From a bacterium (GTDB lineage: Bacteria; Desulfobacterota; Binatia; DP-6): a stretch of 64,000 nucleotides of DNA. This document shows, one piece after another, positions 1-9,694 of this stretch; position 1 is the stretch's first letter, and every line of letters starts with the position of its first letter. The stretch covers positions 330,761 through 394,760 of the forward strand of contig JAHCID010000004.1 in assembly GCA_026129405.1 (NCBI GenBank). Reading direction: 5' to 3'. A program made the translations under genes and the position numbers. The notes under the pieces were generated by a model. The model worked only from the letters and a program-made list of their open reading frames with translations, did no database searches and had not been told where the DNA came from.

Positions 1-2
1 CG

Positions 3-710
3 GCCGCGGTCGACGGAGTCGGCATCACGACCGAGACGCTGCGGAGCCTGCTCGCCCGCGATCGGTCGGCCGACGATCTCGTCGTGGGACGGATCCAGGA
101 GGGCATCCTGGCGCTCCTCCCGCTGCGAGCGGACCATACGCCGCCGCTCGACGACGTCGCCGGATTCCTGCGCAAGCACGGATGGCGCGCGGGGATCGGC
201 GGCCCGGCGACCGGCGCCGAAGGTCTGCGCCGATCGGCGCGCGAGGCGCAGCGCGCGCTCGAGCTGGGCTCCCTCCTGGGAACGGAGAACCCGGTCTGCC
301 GCTACGCCGACCTCCTGCTCCTCGACCTCGTCGACATCGGCTCCCCGCGTGCGACGGCGTTCATGCAGCGCGTGCTCGGCCGGCTCGCCACCGCGGAAGC
401 GGGCGACACGCATCGCACGACGCTGCGCGCCGTATGCCGGCACGGCTTCCACTTGAAGCTGGCGGCGGCCGCGCTGGGGATCCATCCCAACACCATGTCG
501 TATCGCCTGGGGCAGATACGCCAGCGCTTCGGGCTCGATCTCGAAGACCCGGAGACGCGCGTGCGGCTCCACGTGGCCCTGCAGATCCTCGAGGCCACGC
601 CTGCGCACGACGACGCGCGCGCCCGCACGCGCCGGCGGCGGATACGTCCACGGAGCGTTGTGAGCCGCCCACAGATCCGGCGCCGCGCTTTGCCCAGAGA
701 ATCGCATTGA
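3..710 (+). CDS. PucR/CdaR-type transcriptional regulator, C-terminal part (5' end outside window)
   Basis: The reading frame is open from the first bases of the window, so the N-terminus is missing; an internal GTG at 84 is not the true start. The diagnostic part is a PucR C-terminal helix-turn-helix (LKLAAAALGIHPNTMSYRL followed by GQIRQRFGLDL), which resembles the 'H.nTl.YRl..i....g.dl' signature of PucR/CdaR regulators. Upstream sequence (RHGWRAGIGGPATGAEGLRRS) fits the GGDEF-like middle domain of that family. The last about 40 residues are Arg-rich and unlike the family, perhaps a degenerate extension. It reads toward the lipase gene at 777, which it could control; this is inferred from adjacency only. 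Confidence 0.75.
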   Translation, partial: AAVDGVGITTETLRSLLARDRSADDLVVGRIQEGILALLPLRADHTPPLDDVAGFLRKHGWRAGIGGPATGAEGLRRSAREAQRALELGSLLGTENPVCRYADLLLLDLVDIGSPRATAFMQRVLGRLATAEAGDTHRTTLRAVCRHGFHLKLAAAALGIHPNTMSYRLGQIRQRFGLDLEDPETRVRLHVALQILEATPAHDDARARTRRRRIRPRSVVSRPQIRRRALPRESH

Positions 711-736
711 GCGGCGTCGGAGGGCGTCAGTAGAGT
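707..736 (+). promoter_or_regulatory. Candidate sigma70 promoter for the lipase gene
   Basis: TTGAGC at 707-712 and TAGAGT at 731-736 are separated by 18 nt; each matches four of six consensus bases. The start codon at 777 lies about 35 nt after the expected transcription start and is preceded by an AGGGGG ribosome-binding site. Placement is by eye. Confidence 0.35.
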
Positions 737-776
737 CCCCGCGCACCTCGACACACAGCGGAAGGGGGACCCTACG

Positions 777-2972
777 ATGAAGAGCGTCACGAAACCCAGA
801 ACGCCCGCGCTCGTGCTGGCCACGGCGCTGCTCGCCGCCGCCGGCACGACGGCGTGGGCGAGCGAGCCACGCCTGCCGATCGTATTCGTGCACGGTGCGG
901 CGGGCTCGGCGGCCCAGTATCAGACCCAGGCGAAGCGCTTCGCCAGCAACGGCTATCCCAACCTCGTCACGGGCATCGACCGAACCTCGTCGGTGTCGGC
1001 GACCCTGAACCCCATGCTCGACGCCTTCTTCGACGGCGTCATGGCCGAGACCGGCGACACGCAGATCTACGTGGTCGCGCACTCGCTCGGCACGAGCCTG
1101 ATGAACAACTATCTGAACAGCGCTCCCGCACGTGCGGCGCGGGTCGCGAAGTACGTCGCGATCGACGGTTCGGCGCCCAACTGCGGCGCGATCGCCACCA
1201 CGTGCATCAACATCACGGCCGCGTCGATGAACCAGGGACACACCGAGTCGGTGACGTCGCCGGAGTCGTTCGCGACGCAGTACGCGTTCTTCACCGGCGA
1301 GGCCCCCGCGACCGCCGAGATCCTACCCGAGCCCGATCCGCGCATCTCCGGCCGGCTGATTCTCTTCCCGGACAACGTCGGCGTGAACGGCGCCACCGTC
1401 GACCTGTGGGAGATCAGCGGAACCACCGGACATCGGATCGGCGCGACGCCGGCGGCCACCTTCTCGCTCGGCGCCGATGGCGCGTTCGGCCCCGTCGCCG
1501 TCGACGGCCGCAAGCACTACGAGTTCTCGGCCACCAGCCCCGCGTCGGCGCTGAACTCGCACTACTACCTGCAGCCGTTCATTCGCAGCGATCACCTGAT
1601 CCGCTTGCTCTCGTCACCGCCCGGCTCGACCATCCTCACGAACACGGCCGTCGGGCCGGACCATGCCGCGGCGGTGCTGCTCCGCTATCGCGAGTGGTGG
1701 GCCAACCAGGGCGCGAGCAACGACACGATGTACGTCACGACCACGAGCCCGACCTGGGACGACGATCCGGTGACGCCGACGCCGCCGTCACTGAACGTCC
1801 TGCAAGATCCGGCGAGCGCCCCGCGGACGAGCAACAAGATCGGCGCCCACATCCACGACGCGGGCTCGGACAAGGTGTCGACCCTTGCACCCATCCCGTT
1901 CTTCGTGGCGCAGGTCTTCCAGACCGGCGTGGACATCTGGATGCCCGCCACCGAGCCGCCGGACGGGACCATCTCGTTCCACGGTCAGCCGCGCGGCGAC
2001 ACCACCCGCCCGCAGGTGATCAACGTGCCCAACTGGGCCTCCGACGTGCACCGCATCGTCGTCCAGTTCAACGATCACACGCAGGACACGCCGCCTGCGG
2101 CGACGGCGACGCCCGACACCAAGGACCAGCTCAAGTGCCAGACCGAGGCCTCGAAGAACCTCGGCAAGTTCGTGACGGCGAAGACCAAGTGCGTGACGAA
2201 GTGTCTCGTCGCGGCGCGCAAGTCGGGCGGCTCGTTCGCCGACTGCCTCCCGCCGTACGGCGGGGCTACGGCGGCGTGCATCCTGGATCCGGCGAAGGGC
2301 GCCGAGGCCAAGGCGCGCGGCAAGATCGCCAAGGCGTGCGCGAAGGACTGCCCCGGCTGCTACGCGGCCGACGGGAACTGCCCCGACGGCGCGAGCCTCC
2401 TGGCCGACGCCGCCGCCGAGATCGACACCGTCGGTCCCCTCGTCTTCTGTGTCGAGGCTGGCGGCGGCCGGCCGTCCAAGCAGGAGGCCAAGTGCGAGGA
2501 CGGCGTGTCGAAGCAGCTCGTCAAGTTCGTCGGGGCGAAGAACAAGTGCTTCGCGAAGTGCGTCACGAACGCCTTCCAGGGGAAGATCGACGTGGCGGGC
2601 TGCGAGCAGGGGAACGTGACCGACTCGGCCACCAGGGCCTGCATCGCGAAGGTGGAGAGCAAGGCGACGGCGGCGATCGACAAGAGCTGCGCCGCCCCCA
2701 AGGGCGCAGTGCCCGCCTGCCACGTCTTCGCCAGCGGTGCGCGGTGGGTCGCGGCGGCGGAGTCGGGTGTCGACCGGCAGACCCCGGACCTCTTCTGCGG
2801 CGGCGCGGCGACGACGAGCTCGACGACCACCACCACGACCACGTCGACCACCACGACGTCGTCCTCGACCACCAGCACCACGCAAACGACGACGACGACG
2901 AGCACCACGACGACGACCGAGCCCGGCTCGCCGAGCGGCGCCTTCCTCGCGCCGTCCGATCCGCTCGGCTGA
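777..2972 (+). CDS. Secreted lipase/esterase (alpha/beta hydrolase) with duplicated Cys-rich module and Thr-rich tail
   Basis: A signal peptide covers residues 1 to about 28 (cleavage near TAWA-S). An alpha/beta-hydrolase domain follows, with the oxyanion strand IVFVHGAAGS and the nucleophile elbow AHSLG (Ser103); His155 in NQGHTES is a candidate catalytic His. A beta-rich domain from about residue 187 resembles the C-terminal domain of Archaeoglobus AFL-type lipases. From residue 453 two Cys-rich copies follow (KCQTEASKNLGKFVTAKTKC and, from 572, KCEDGVSKQLVKFVGAKNKC), each with a KC..KC pair and more cysteines. Residues about 678-717 are almost only Thr/Ser, typical of an extracellular linker. 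The substrate is unknown, and the C-terminal modules are not part of known lipases. The start is supported by AGGGGG about 8 nt upstream. Confidence 0.8.
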   Translation: MKSVTKPRTPALVLATALLAAAGTTAWASEPRLPIVFVHGAAGSAAQYQTQAKRFASNGYPNLVTGIDRTSSVSATLNPMLDAFFDGVMAETGDTQIYVVAHSLGTSLMNNYLNSAPARAARVAKYVAIDGSAPNCGAIATTCINITAASMNQGHTESVTSPESFATQYAFFTGEAPATAEILPEPDPRISGRLILFPDNVGVNGATVDLWEISGTTGHRIGATPAATFSLGADGAFGPVAVDGRKHYEFSATSPASALNSHYYLQPFIRSDHLIRLLSSPPGSTILTNTAVGPDHAAAVLLRYREWWANQGASNDTMYVTTTSPTWDDDPVTPTPPSLNVLQDPASAPRTSNKIGAHIHDAGSDKVSTLAPIPFFVAQVFQTGVDIWMPATEPPDGTISFHGQPRGDTTRPQVINVPNWASDVHRIVVQFNDHTQDTPPAATATPDTKDQLKCQTEASKNLGKFVTAKTKCVTKCLVAARKSGGSFADCLPPYGGATAACILDPAKGAEAKARGKIAKACAKDCPGCYAADGNCPDGASLLADAAAEIDTVGPLVFCVEAGGGRPSKQEAKCEDGVSKQLVKFVGAKNKCFAKCVTNAFQGKIDVAGCEQGNVTDSATRACIAKVESKATAAIDKSCAAPKGAVPACHVFASGARWVAAAESGVDRQTPDLFCGGAATTSSTTTTTTTSTTTTSSSTTSTTQTTTTTSTTTTTEPGSPSGAFLAPSDPLG

Positions 2973-3000
2973 GCACGAGCGCCGCGCTGCGCGCGGCCGG

Positions 3001-3029
3001 CGCCCCGGGGGACGGGTTCCCCCGGGGCG
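3001..3029. terminator. GC-rich hairpin after the lipase gene, probable terminator
   Basis: A perfect 11 bp stem (CGCCCCGGGGG paired with CCCCCGGGGCG) closes a 7 nt loop, 28 nt after the lipase stop. There is no T run, so it may act with Rho or only as an mRNA 3' end. A second perfect inverted repeat (CATACGCAT, GA, ATGCGTATG) follows directly at 3030-3049. Confidence 0.45.
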
Positions 3030-3085
3030 CATACGCATGAATGCGTATGTGGGGCGCGGCGCCGCCTCCCGTAGGTTGGACCGGC

Positions 3086-5530
3086 ATGCGTCCTGCCATT
3101 CGTCTCGTCCTGCTCCTGCTCCTCGTCGCCGCCGGCACCGCGCGCGCGGTCACCATCGAGGAGACCGTCGACATCAGGCGCCGCTTCGGCGAGCAGACGT
3201 GCCCCACCTGCATCGGCCAGACCTGGACGTACGTCTTCCCGGGCGAACGCTTCATGTACAACGTCCAGTCCAAGTACGAATGCTTCTCGTGCGACGGCTA
3301 CGCGACCACCCTCGAGGTGGAGTTCCCCGACTCGGTGGTGCCGCGCCTCGAGGTGTATCCGGCCGAGATCGTGACCGTGGCCGGCAACCTGATCTCGATC
3401 CACCTCACGCGCAAGGCGGGGTTCGGCTTGAACCTGCCGTTCGACGTGAAGGCGGAGGGCGACCTCGCTCCGGACGCCACGTCCATCCGCCTCGACACGA
3501 CGATCACGGTCGTGCCGCCGTCGGGGCTGCCGCTGGTGAACCACGTGCAGGACTCGCTCCCGCTGCGCCGCCGGGCCGCCTTCACCGCGACGGCAGCGGC
3601 GGCGCCCTCGGAGGTCCGCGTCTCCGACCCGAACGCGGTGATCACGGTCACCGCGACGTTCCAGAACGTCGGCGAGAACGGTCTCATGCACGTCGCGCCG
3701 AGCGGCGATCCGACGCCGTCGGCCGCGGGCGTCGTCGAGAAGATCGCCGGGCCGACGCCGGCGTCGGTGGACCTCGCGCCGGGCGCCACCGGCAGCGTCG
3801 CCTACACGTACCGCCCGAAGAAGGCGGGCAAGGTGACGTTCGGGTTCGAGGGCTTCCTCGCCCAGGGGGTGAGCGGCGTCGTCGGCGCGCCGGCGGCGAC
3901 GACCGGCGAGGTCACGGTCAAGGAAGACGTGGAGGTCGACGTCACCGCGTCCCCGTCGTCCCTGACCACCGACAGCAGCCCGACCTCGACGGGCACGGTC
4001 ACCGTCAAAGTCACGGACAAGAACGGCGAGCCCGTGTCCGGCCAGAGCGTCGCGCTGGGCTTCCCGCAGTACTTCGGCATCGTCGACCTGAACCCACGTC
4101 TCCTCGTCTGCGACGCGGAGGGCGCGCTCGTCTTCCCGCCGGGCGCCGACCCGACGCTCAACGACGCGGCCTACGCCACCACGTCGGACAGCGGCGAGGC
4201 GTCGTTCCGGCTGGTCCTGGGCACGCAGCGGCGGACCGCGCAGCTGTTCGTGTTGGGCGCCGCGCTCGACGCGGAGAAGCTGAAGCTCGGCGACGACGGC
4301 CTGCTGGTCGACCTCGCGCCGAACGGCACGACGGCCAATCCGGTGTTGCACGTCGATCTGGACCAGCTCCAACGGGCCGATCTGCCCGCCGCCGAGCGGG
4401 CGGCGAACGACGCGAGCATCGTGCCGCGCGGCGCGCCCCGCGAGGTGCTGGGCGCGCTCGTGCGCTGGCTCGAGACCAAGCGTGAGGCCGGGGGCACCAT
4501 GGTGAGCAGGTTCGACTGGGTCCCGATCGCCTCGGGTGACGACCGGCACGTCGGCGTGCTGCTCTACCCGCAGGCCGATCTCGCCGCCGTCCTCGCGCAT
4601 TTCGACGGCGGCCCGGTCGTGCCGAGCGCGTACGTCCTCCAGATCGAGCAGGCAGGCCTGGGTTTCTTCGGCCACGAGGTGAAGTGGGAGCGCCCGTGGA
4701 TGTCGCTCGACACGTGGGAGAACGTGCCCCTCGACTCGAACGGCCTCGTGATCCCCGGCAGCACCGACATTCCGCGCCTGCGCGCGAAGCCGGCCGGCGA
4801 CCTCGTGACGACGAGCCCGTACGCCTTCCTCGGCTACCCGTATCCCGCCGCCGGCAGCGCGGCCGACGGCGGCTACGGCGACGCCGCCTGCGTGCCGAAG
4901 CTCGACGGCGTGAGCGTCAGCGTCCACTCGCCGGTGACGCTCCTCGTGAAGGACGTGCAGGGTCGCGCGGTCGGCCTCGGCGGCGACGGCGCATGGACGA
5001 ACGCCCTGCCCGGCGCCGTCTACACGGGCGGCGAGCCGACCCGCATCCTGCTGCCGCCGGGCAGCTACACCGCCGACATCGTCGGCACCGGCAAGGGCCC
5101 GGCGACGATCGTGCTTGCGGCGCCCGGCGTCACGCCGAGGTCGATGACGTTCCAGGCGAAGCCGGGGAAGACCGGCACGCTGGCGTTCGACGCCGCGCTC
5201 GGGAGCGCGGCAGGCAGGTTCGGCAAGAAGAAGCTCCGGGTCACCGACGGCATCCCGATCACCGTCACGGGCGTGAAGAAGCGGCTCGCGGTGCGCGCCG
5301 GCGATCCGCTCACGCTGACGGTGACGAACCTCTTCGGTCGCGCCGTCGCCGGCGCGCGCGTCCACGCCGCCGGCAAGGAGTTCGCCGCCGAGGCGCGCAC
5401 CGGCGCCGACGGCACGGCGACGATCGTGCTCGCCGTCACCAAGAAGACGAAGAAGCTCGTCCTCACCATCGACGGCGCGGACGTCGAGGCGACGACGCTG
5501 AAGGTGCGGGTGAAGCTCCGCAAGCGCTGA
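3086..5530 (+). CDS. Large secreted protein with Ig-like domains, function unknown
   Basis: I chose the ATG at 3086 over the in-frame ATG at 3041 because it begins directly with a signal peptide (MRPAIRLVLLLLLVAAGTARA); the earlier start would put a Pro/Gly stretch and part of an inverted repeat in front. The 814-residue mature chain is beta-rich. CPTC and CFSC pairs lie near the N-terminus. An invasin/Big_1-like region at about 283-400 includes VTVKVTDKNGEPVSGQSVAL. A carboxypeptidase-regulatory-like fold lies near the C-terminus (LTVTNLFGRAVAGARVHAAG, about 742). The tail is Lys/Arg-rich (VKLRKR). No catalytic motif is visible. It probably acts outside the cell, perhaps in adhesion; this is inference from fold type. 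Confidence 0.75.
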   Translation: MRPAIRLVLLLLLVAAGTARAVTIEETVDIRRRFGEQTCPTCIGQTWTYVFPGERFMYNVQSKYECFSCDGYATTLEVEFPDSVVPRLEVYPAEIVTVAGNLISIHLTRKAGFGLNLPFDVKAEGDLAPDATSIRLDTTITVVPPSGLPLVNHVQDSLPLRRRAAFTATAAAAPSEVRVSDPNAVITVTATFQNVGENGLMHVAPSGDPTPSAAGVVEKIAGPTPASVDLAPGATGSVAYTYRPKKAGKVTFGFEGFLAQGVSGVVGAPAATTGEVTVKEDVEVDVTASPSSLTTDSSPTSTGTVTVKVTDKNGEPVSGQSVALGFPQYFGIVDLNPRLLVCDAEGALVFPPGADPTLNDAAYATTSDSGEASFRLVLGTQRRTAQLFVLGAALDAEKLKLGDDGLLVDLAPNGTTANPVLHVDLDQLQRADLPAAERAANDASIVPRGAPREVLGALVRWLETKREAGGTMVSRFDWVPIASGDDRHVGVLLYPQADLAAVLAHFDGGPVVPSAYVLQIEQAGLGFFGHEVKWERPWMSLDTWENVPLDSNGLVIPGSTDIPRLRAKPAGDLVTTSPYAFLGYPYPAAGSAADGGYGDAACVPKLDGVSVSVHSPVTLLVKDVQGRAVGLGGDGAWTNALPGAVYTGGEPTRILLPPGSYTADIVGTGKGPATIVLAAPGVTPRSMTFQAKPGKTGTLAFDAALGSAAGRFGKKKLRVTDGIPITVTGVKKRLAVRAGDPLTLTVTNLFGRAVAGARVHAAGKEFAAEARTGADGTATIVLAVTKKTKKLVLTIDGADVEATTLKVRVKLRKR

Positions 5531-5692
5531 CCCCGCGGTCGCCGGGGAGGGCAAGGCCCCGCAACGGGGTGGCTTGTAGTGGCTTTCGTGCAGGTGATAG
5601 GGCTGCCAGGTCGTCTTGTGTGTGCGCAAATCGACTTGCAAGCAGCTTCTGCGTAATCGGTCTCCGCTCAGACACTGTATCGACAATCGATT

Positions 5693-5722
5693 GGCCCCAG
5701 AGGGCCCGGAGGCAGAGACGTG
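5693..5722 (+). promoter_or_regulatory. Small hairpin beside the ribosome-binding site of the RRM gene
   Basis: GGCCC and GGGCC flank CAGA immediately before GGAGG (5708-5712), which sits 7 nt from the GTG start at 5720. The leader from about 5531 is nearly 190 nt and GC-poorer than its surroundings. Long leaders are typical of cold-regulated RNA-binding protein genes; whether this one folds and controls translation is inference. Confidence 0.3.
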
Positions 5723-6037
5723 GGTAAGAAGCTGTTCGTAGGCAATTTGTCGTTCAACACCAGCAACGAGGATCTGGAGAGCCTGTTCTCGCAGGCGGGA
5801 ACGTGCGAGTCGGTCGCCGTCATCACGGACCGCGAGACCGGCCAGTCGCGCGGCTTCGCGTTCGTCGAGATGGGCAACGCCACCGAGGCGAGCAAGGCGA
5901 TTGCGCAGTTCAACGGCGCCGAGCTCCAGGGGCGGGCGCTGAACGTCAGCGAAGCGCGCGAGCGCTCGGCGGGCGGCGGCGGCGGCTTTGGCGGTCGCGG
6001 CGGTGGTGGCGGCGGCGGTCGCGGCCGCCGGTACTGA
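5720..6037 (+). CDS. RRM-domain RNA-binding protein with Gly-rich tail
   Basis: A single RNA recognition motif spans residues about 4-80: RNP2 is LFVGNL and RNP1 is RGFAFVEM (residues 44-51), both with the aromatic residues that stack on RNA. A glycine/arginine tail (GGGGGFGGRGG and GGGRGRRY) follows. This is the architecture of cyanobacterial and proteobacterial Rbp proteins, which bind RNA in the cytoplasm and are often cold-induced. The start is GTG, set by a consensus GGAGG 7 nt upstream. At 105 residues the length is normal for the family. It stands alone, with a long leader upstream. Confidence 0.92.
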   Translation: MGKKLFVGNLSFNTSNEDLESLFSQAGTCESVAVITDRETGQSRGFAFVEMGNATEASKAIAQFNGAELQGRALNVSEARERSAGGGGGFGGRGGGGGGGRGRRY

Positions 6038-6236
6038 TCTCCGATCACATCGCGGTGCCCCGGGATGCGTGTGCGTCCCGGAGGCGCCGGCGAGCCGACC
6101 GTACGCGCTGCGTGCGAAGCCCATGCGGCACGCCGGCTGGTCCATCGCGGTCGTGCCCGCCGCCGCAGCGCGATGCGCCCCACCACGTGCATCGATCGAG
6201 TGCCGACCACGGCACGACCGTGCCGTTGGCGCGATC

Positions 6237-6383
6237 CTGCGCATGCGTGATGCCGGCGTCGGCGCCCAGGGCCGAGAGGTTCACGAGCTGGCTCGCGCGT
6301 CCGGCGCAGAGGCGCAGGAACGTCTGGAACGCCGTCAGATCGCCGACGTCGAGGATCGTCCGGACGTCGCGCTCGACGTACGT
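6237..6383 (-). pseudogene. Fragment of an AAA ATPase / DUF4143-family gene
   Basis: On the minus strand, 49 codons read YVERDVRTILDVGDL then TAFQTFLRLCAGRASQLVNL and SALGADAGITH. This is the recognisable junction region of AAA_14/DUF4143 ATP-binding proteins (YvERDVr.ll...l..F..fl.l.a...gqllN.s.la...gis). The Walker A part upstream and the DUF4143 remainder downstream are absent, and no start codon is usable. The fragment begins 1 nt after a 17-nt repeat (6384-6400) that recurs in a hairpin at 26580-26618. It is a non-functional remnant. Confidence 0.7.
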
Positions 6384-6400
6384 CGGACTCGGGACACTAG
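6384..6400. repeat. 17-nt dispersed repeat copy
   Basis: CGGACTCGGGACACTAG is the exact reverse complement of 26580-26596 and differs by one base from 26602-26618 on the same strand. It marks the upstream edge of the DUF4143 fragment. The remaining sequence to 6544 shows no gene I can support; it contains GC-rich palindromic stretches (CCCGGCCCCGGGGCCGG near 6513). Confidence 0.7.
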
Positions 6401-6544
6401 CTCGGGTACCCGTCGCCGGGCTCGAGCTCACGGTCGTAGACGGCGGGCGCAGATCCGCGACAGAGGATGTCCAGCAGGTCCGTCGGCGGCGCGGGAAAAT
6501 GCCGCACCTCTGGCCCGGCCCCGGGGCCGGAGCCGCGCCGCCGC

Positions 6545-8164
<1,620 letters not shown>

Positions 8165-8177
8165 GGGTACCTCCGGT

Positions 8178-9038
8178 TCAGGCATCGTGCTCGTCGAGGA
8201 AGGCGATCAGGGTGTCGGCCAGCGCGTCGGGCTGCTCGAGATGCGGGTGGTGGCCGGAGTCGGCGATGACGGCGCGCGTGGCACGCAACGCGACGAGCCG
8301 CGCCTCGAGGTCGTCGGCGTCGAGGCGTACGGGGCTCTCGCTGCCCTCGACGAAGAGGACGGGCGCCGTCACGCGGGCCGCGAAGGCCAGGCCCGCCGCG
8401 CGCGAGTAGCCGACCGGCGAGCGCGTCTGGTGCATCGGGTCGAACTTCCAGGTGCGCTGCCCGCTGCGGGCGCGCGTGCCGTGCTCGGCCATGAGCCGCG
8501 TGACGTTGGGGGAGAAGCGCGGGAAGCGCTCGCGCAGCCGCGACTTCGCCTCGTCGAGCGTCATCGTGCGCGGGTCGCGCTCGGTGGCGCGCTCGAGGTC
8601 GGCGATCCAGGCGGCCCAGCGCGACGGCTGGGCGTCGGGGTCGGCGAGGTCGGGCGGGCCGACGCCGTCGATCAGCGCGAGCGCCGTCACGCGCTCGGGC
8701 TCCGTCCCGGCGTACAGCATGGCCGCCGTGGCGCCCATCGAGTGCGCGACGACCGCGGCGCGGCCGCCGAGCTGGCGGATCAGGAAGCCGAGGTCGGCCG
8801 CATAGTCGGCGAAGTGGTAGTAGCCGCCGGCGCCGATCCATTCCGAGTCGCCGTGGCCGCGCCAGTCGAGCGCGAAGGCGCGGTAGCCGGCCTGCACGAG
8901 GCGCGGCGCGACGAGGTCCCACGTATGCGCATGCTCGAGATAGCCGTGCAGGAGGAGCACCACGCGCTGTCCCTCGCCCCACTCGAGCAGATGCTGGCGG
9001 AGACGGTTGGCGGTGATGAAGCGCGACTTCGCGGTCAC
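8178..9038 (-). CDS. Alpha/beta hydrolase
   Basis: A 286-residue alpha/beta-hydrolase-1 protein: HGYLEHAHTWD (oxyanion loop), AHSMGAT (nucleophile Ser), LFVEGSESPVRLDADD region carrying the acid, and SGHHPHLEQPD with the catalytic His. There is no signal peptide, so it is cytosolic. The GTG start at 9038 overlaps the stop of the upstream gene (GTGA), which implies translational coupling; the frame stays open far upstream, but that part is Arg-rich shadow sequence. It lies between a carboxymuconolactone decarboxylase-like gene and an acyl-CoA ligase, so an ester- or lactone-opening step before CoA activation is plausible but unproven. Confidence 0.85.
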   Translation of the reverse strand: MTAKSRFITANRLRQHLLEWGEGQRVVLLLHGYLEHAHTWDLVAPRLVQAGYRAFALDWRGHGDSEWIGAGGYYHFADYAADLGFLIRQLGGRAAVVAHSMGATAAMLYAGTEPERVTALALIDGVGPPDLADPDAQPSRWAAWIADLERATERDPRTMTLDEAKSRLRERFPRFSPNVTRLMAEHGTRARSGQRTWKFDPMHQTRSPVGYSRAAGLAFAARVTAPVLFVEGSESPVRLDADDLEARLVALRATRAVIADSGHHPHLEQPDALADTLIAFLDEHDA

Positions 9039-9583
9039 CGGGACGACGACACCAGGCGGGCGCCCGCGGGCGCGTCGAGGTCGACCCCGGTGCTCTCGAG
9101 CAGGCGCGCGATCATCATGTAGTAGCCGATCGTCAGCAGCAGCTCGACGACCTCGCGGTCCGAGAAGTGGGCGCGCACCGCGGCCAGCGTCGCGTCCGAC
9201 GCGCGCACGTCGCGCACGACCTCGGTGGTGAACGCGAGCACGGCACGCTCGACGGCGTCGAACGCGGGATCGGCGAGGTCGTCGCGCTCCAGCGCGGCGA
9301 CCTGTGCGTCGTTCGCGCCCACGGCCTTCGCGATCGGCACGTGCTGGGTCCACTCGTACTCGGCGCCGGAGAGCCGGCCGACGCGCAGGATCACCAGCTC
9401 GCGCAGGATGGGCGACAGCTGCTGCTTGCCGAGGATGCTCGTGCCGAGCTGGAGCATCGGCCGGAAGCTGGTTTCGGCGTGGGCCATCATGCGGAAGACG
9501 TTCAGGTGGATCGGCAGCCGATCGAACACCTCGCGCACCGCAGGCGGCGCCGTCTCGGGATCGACATAGGGGAGGCGGGCCAT
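9035..9583 (-). CDS. Carboxymuconolactone decarboxylase-family protein
   Basis: An all-helical protein of 182 residues of the CMD/AhpD fold (RELVILRVGRLSGAEYEWTQH, then AVLAFTTEVVRD and EVVELLLTIGYYMMIARL). The redox CxxC of AhpD is absent: the motif is EYEWTQHV, the variant common in CMD proteins of catabolic operons. Such proteins are linked to aromatic or polycyclic compound breakdown or act as peroxidase-like enzymes; the activity here is unknown. It is the first gene of the three-gene minus-strand unit that ends with the AlkK-like ligase, and its stop overlaps the hydrolase start. Confidence 0.85.
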   Translation of the reverse strand: MARLPYVDPETAPPAVREVFDRLPIHLNVFRMMAHAETSFRPMLQLGTSILGKQQLSPILRELVILRVGRLSGAEYEWTQHVPIAKAVGANDAQVAALERDDLADPAFDAVERAVLAFTTEVVRDVRASDATLAAVRAHFSDREVVELLLTIGYYMMIARLLESTGVDLDAPAGARLVSSSR

Positions 9584-9694
9584 GCGCGCAGCTATCGCAC
9601 GGCCCGCCGGAGGGGCAAGCCCCTGCACGAAGGGTCTGGCGGTGGCCGCGCGACGGCGTAGAGTACGAGCCCGCCCGACACGGAGATCGACCCG

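Noticed and set aside
2360-6244. Very long minus-strand open frame of about 1290 codons
   Set aside because: Arg- and Ala-rich antisense shadow of well-supported plus-strand genes; common in GC-rich DNA.
6500-6544. Terminator in GC-rich palindrome near 6513
   Set aside because: Overlapping palindromes of G and C runs without a T tract; any of several foldings is possible, so I did not call it.
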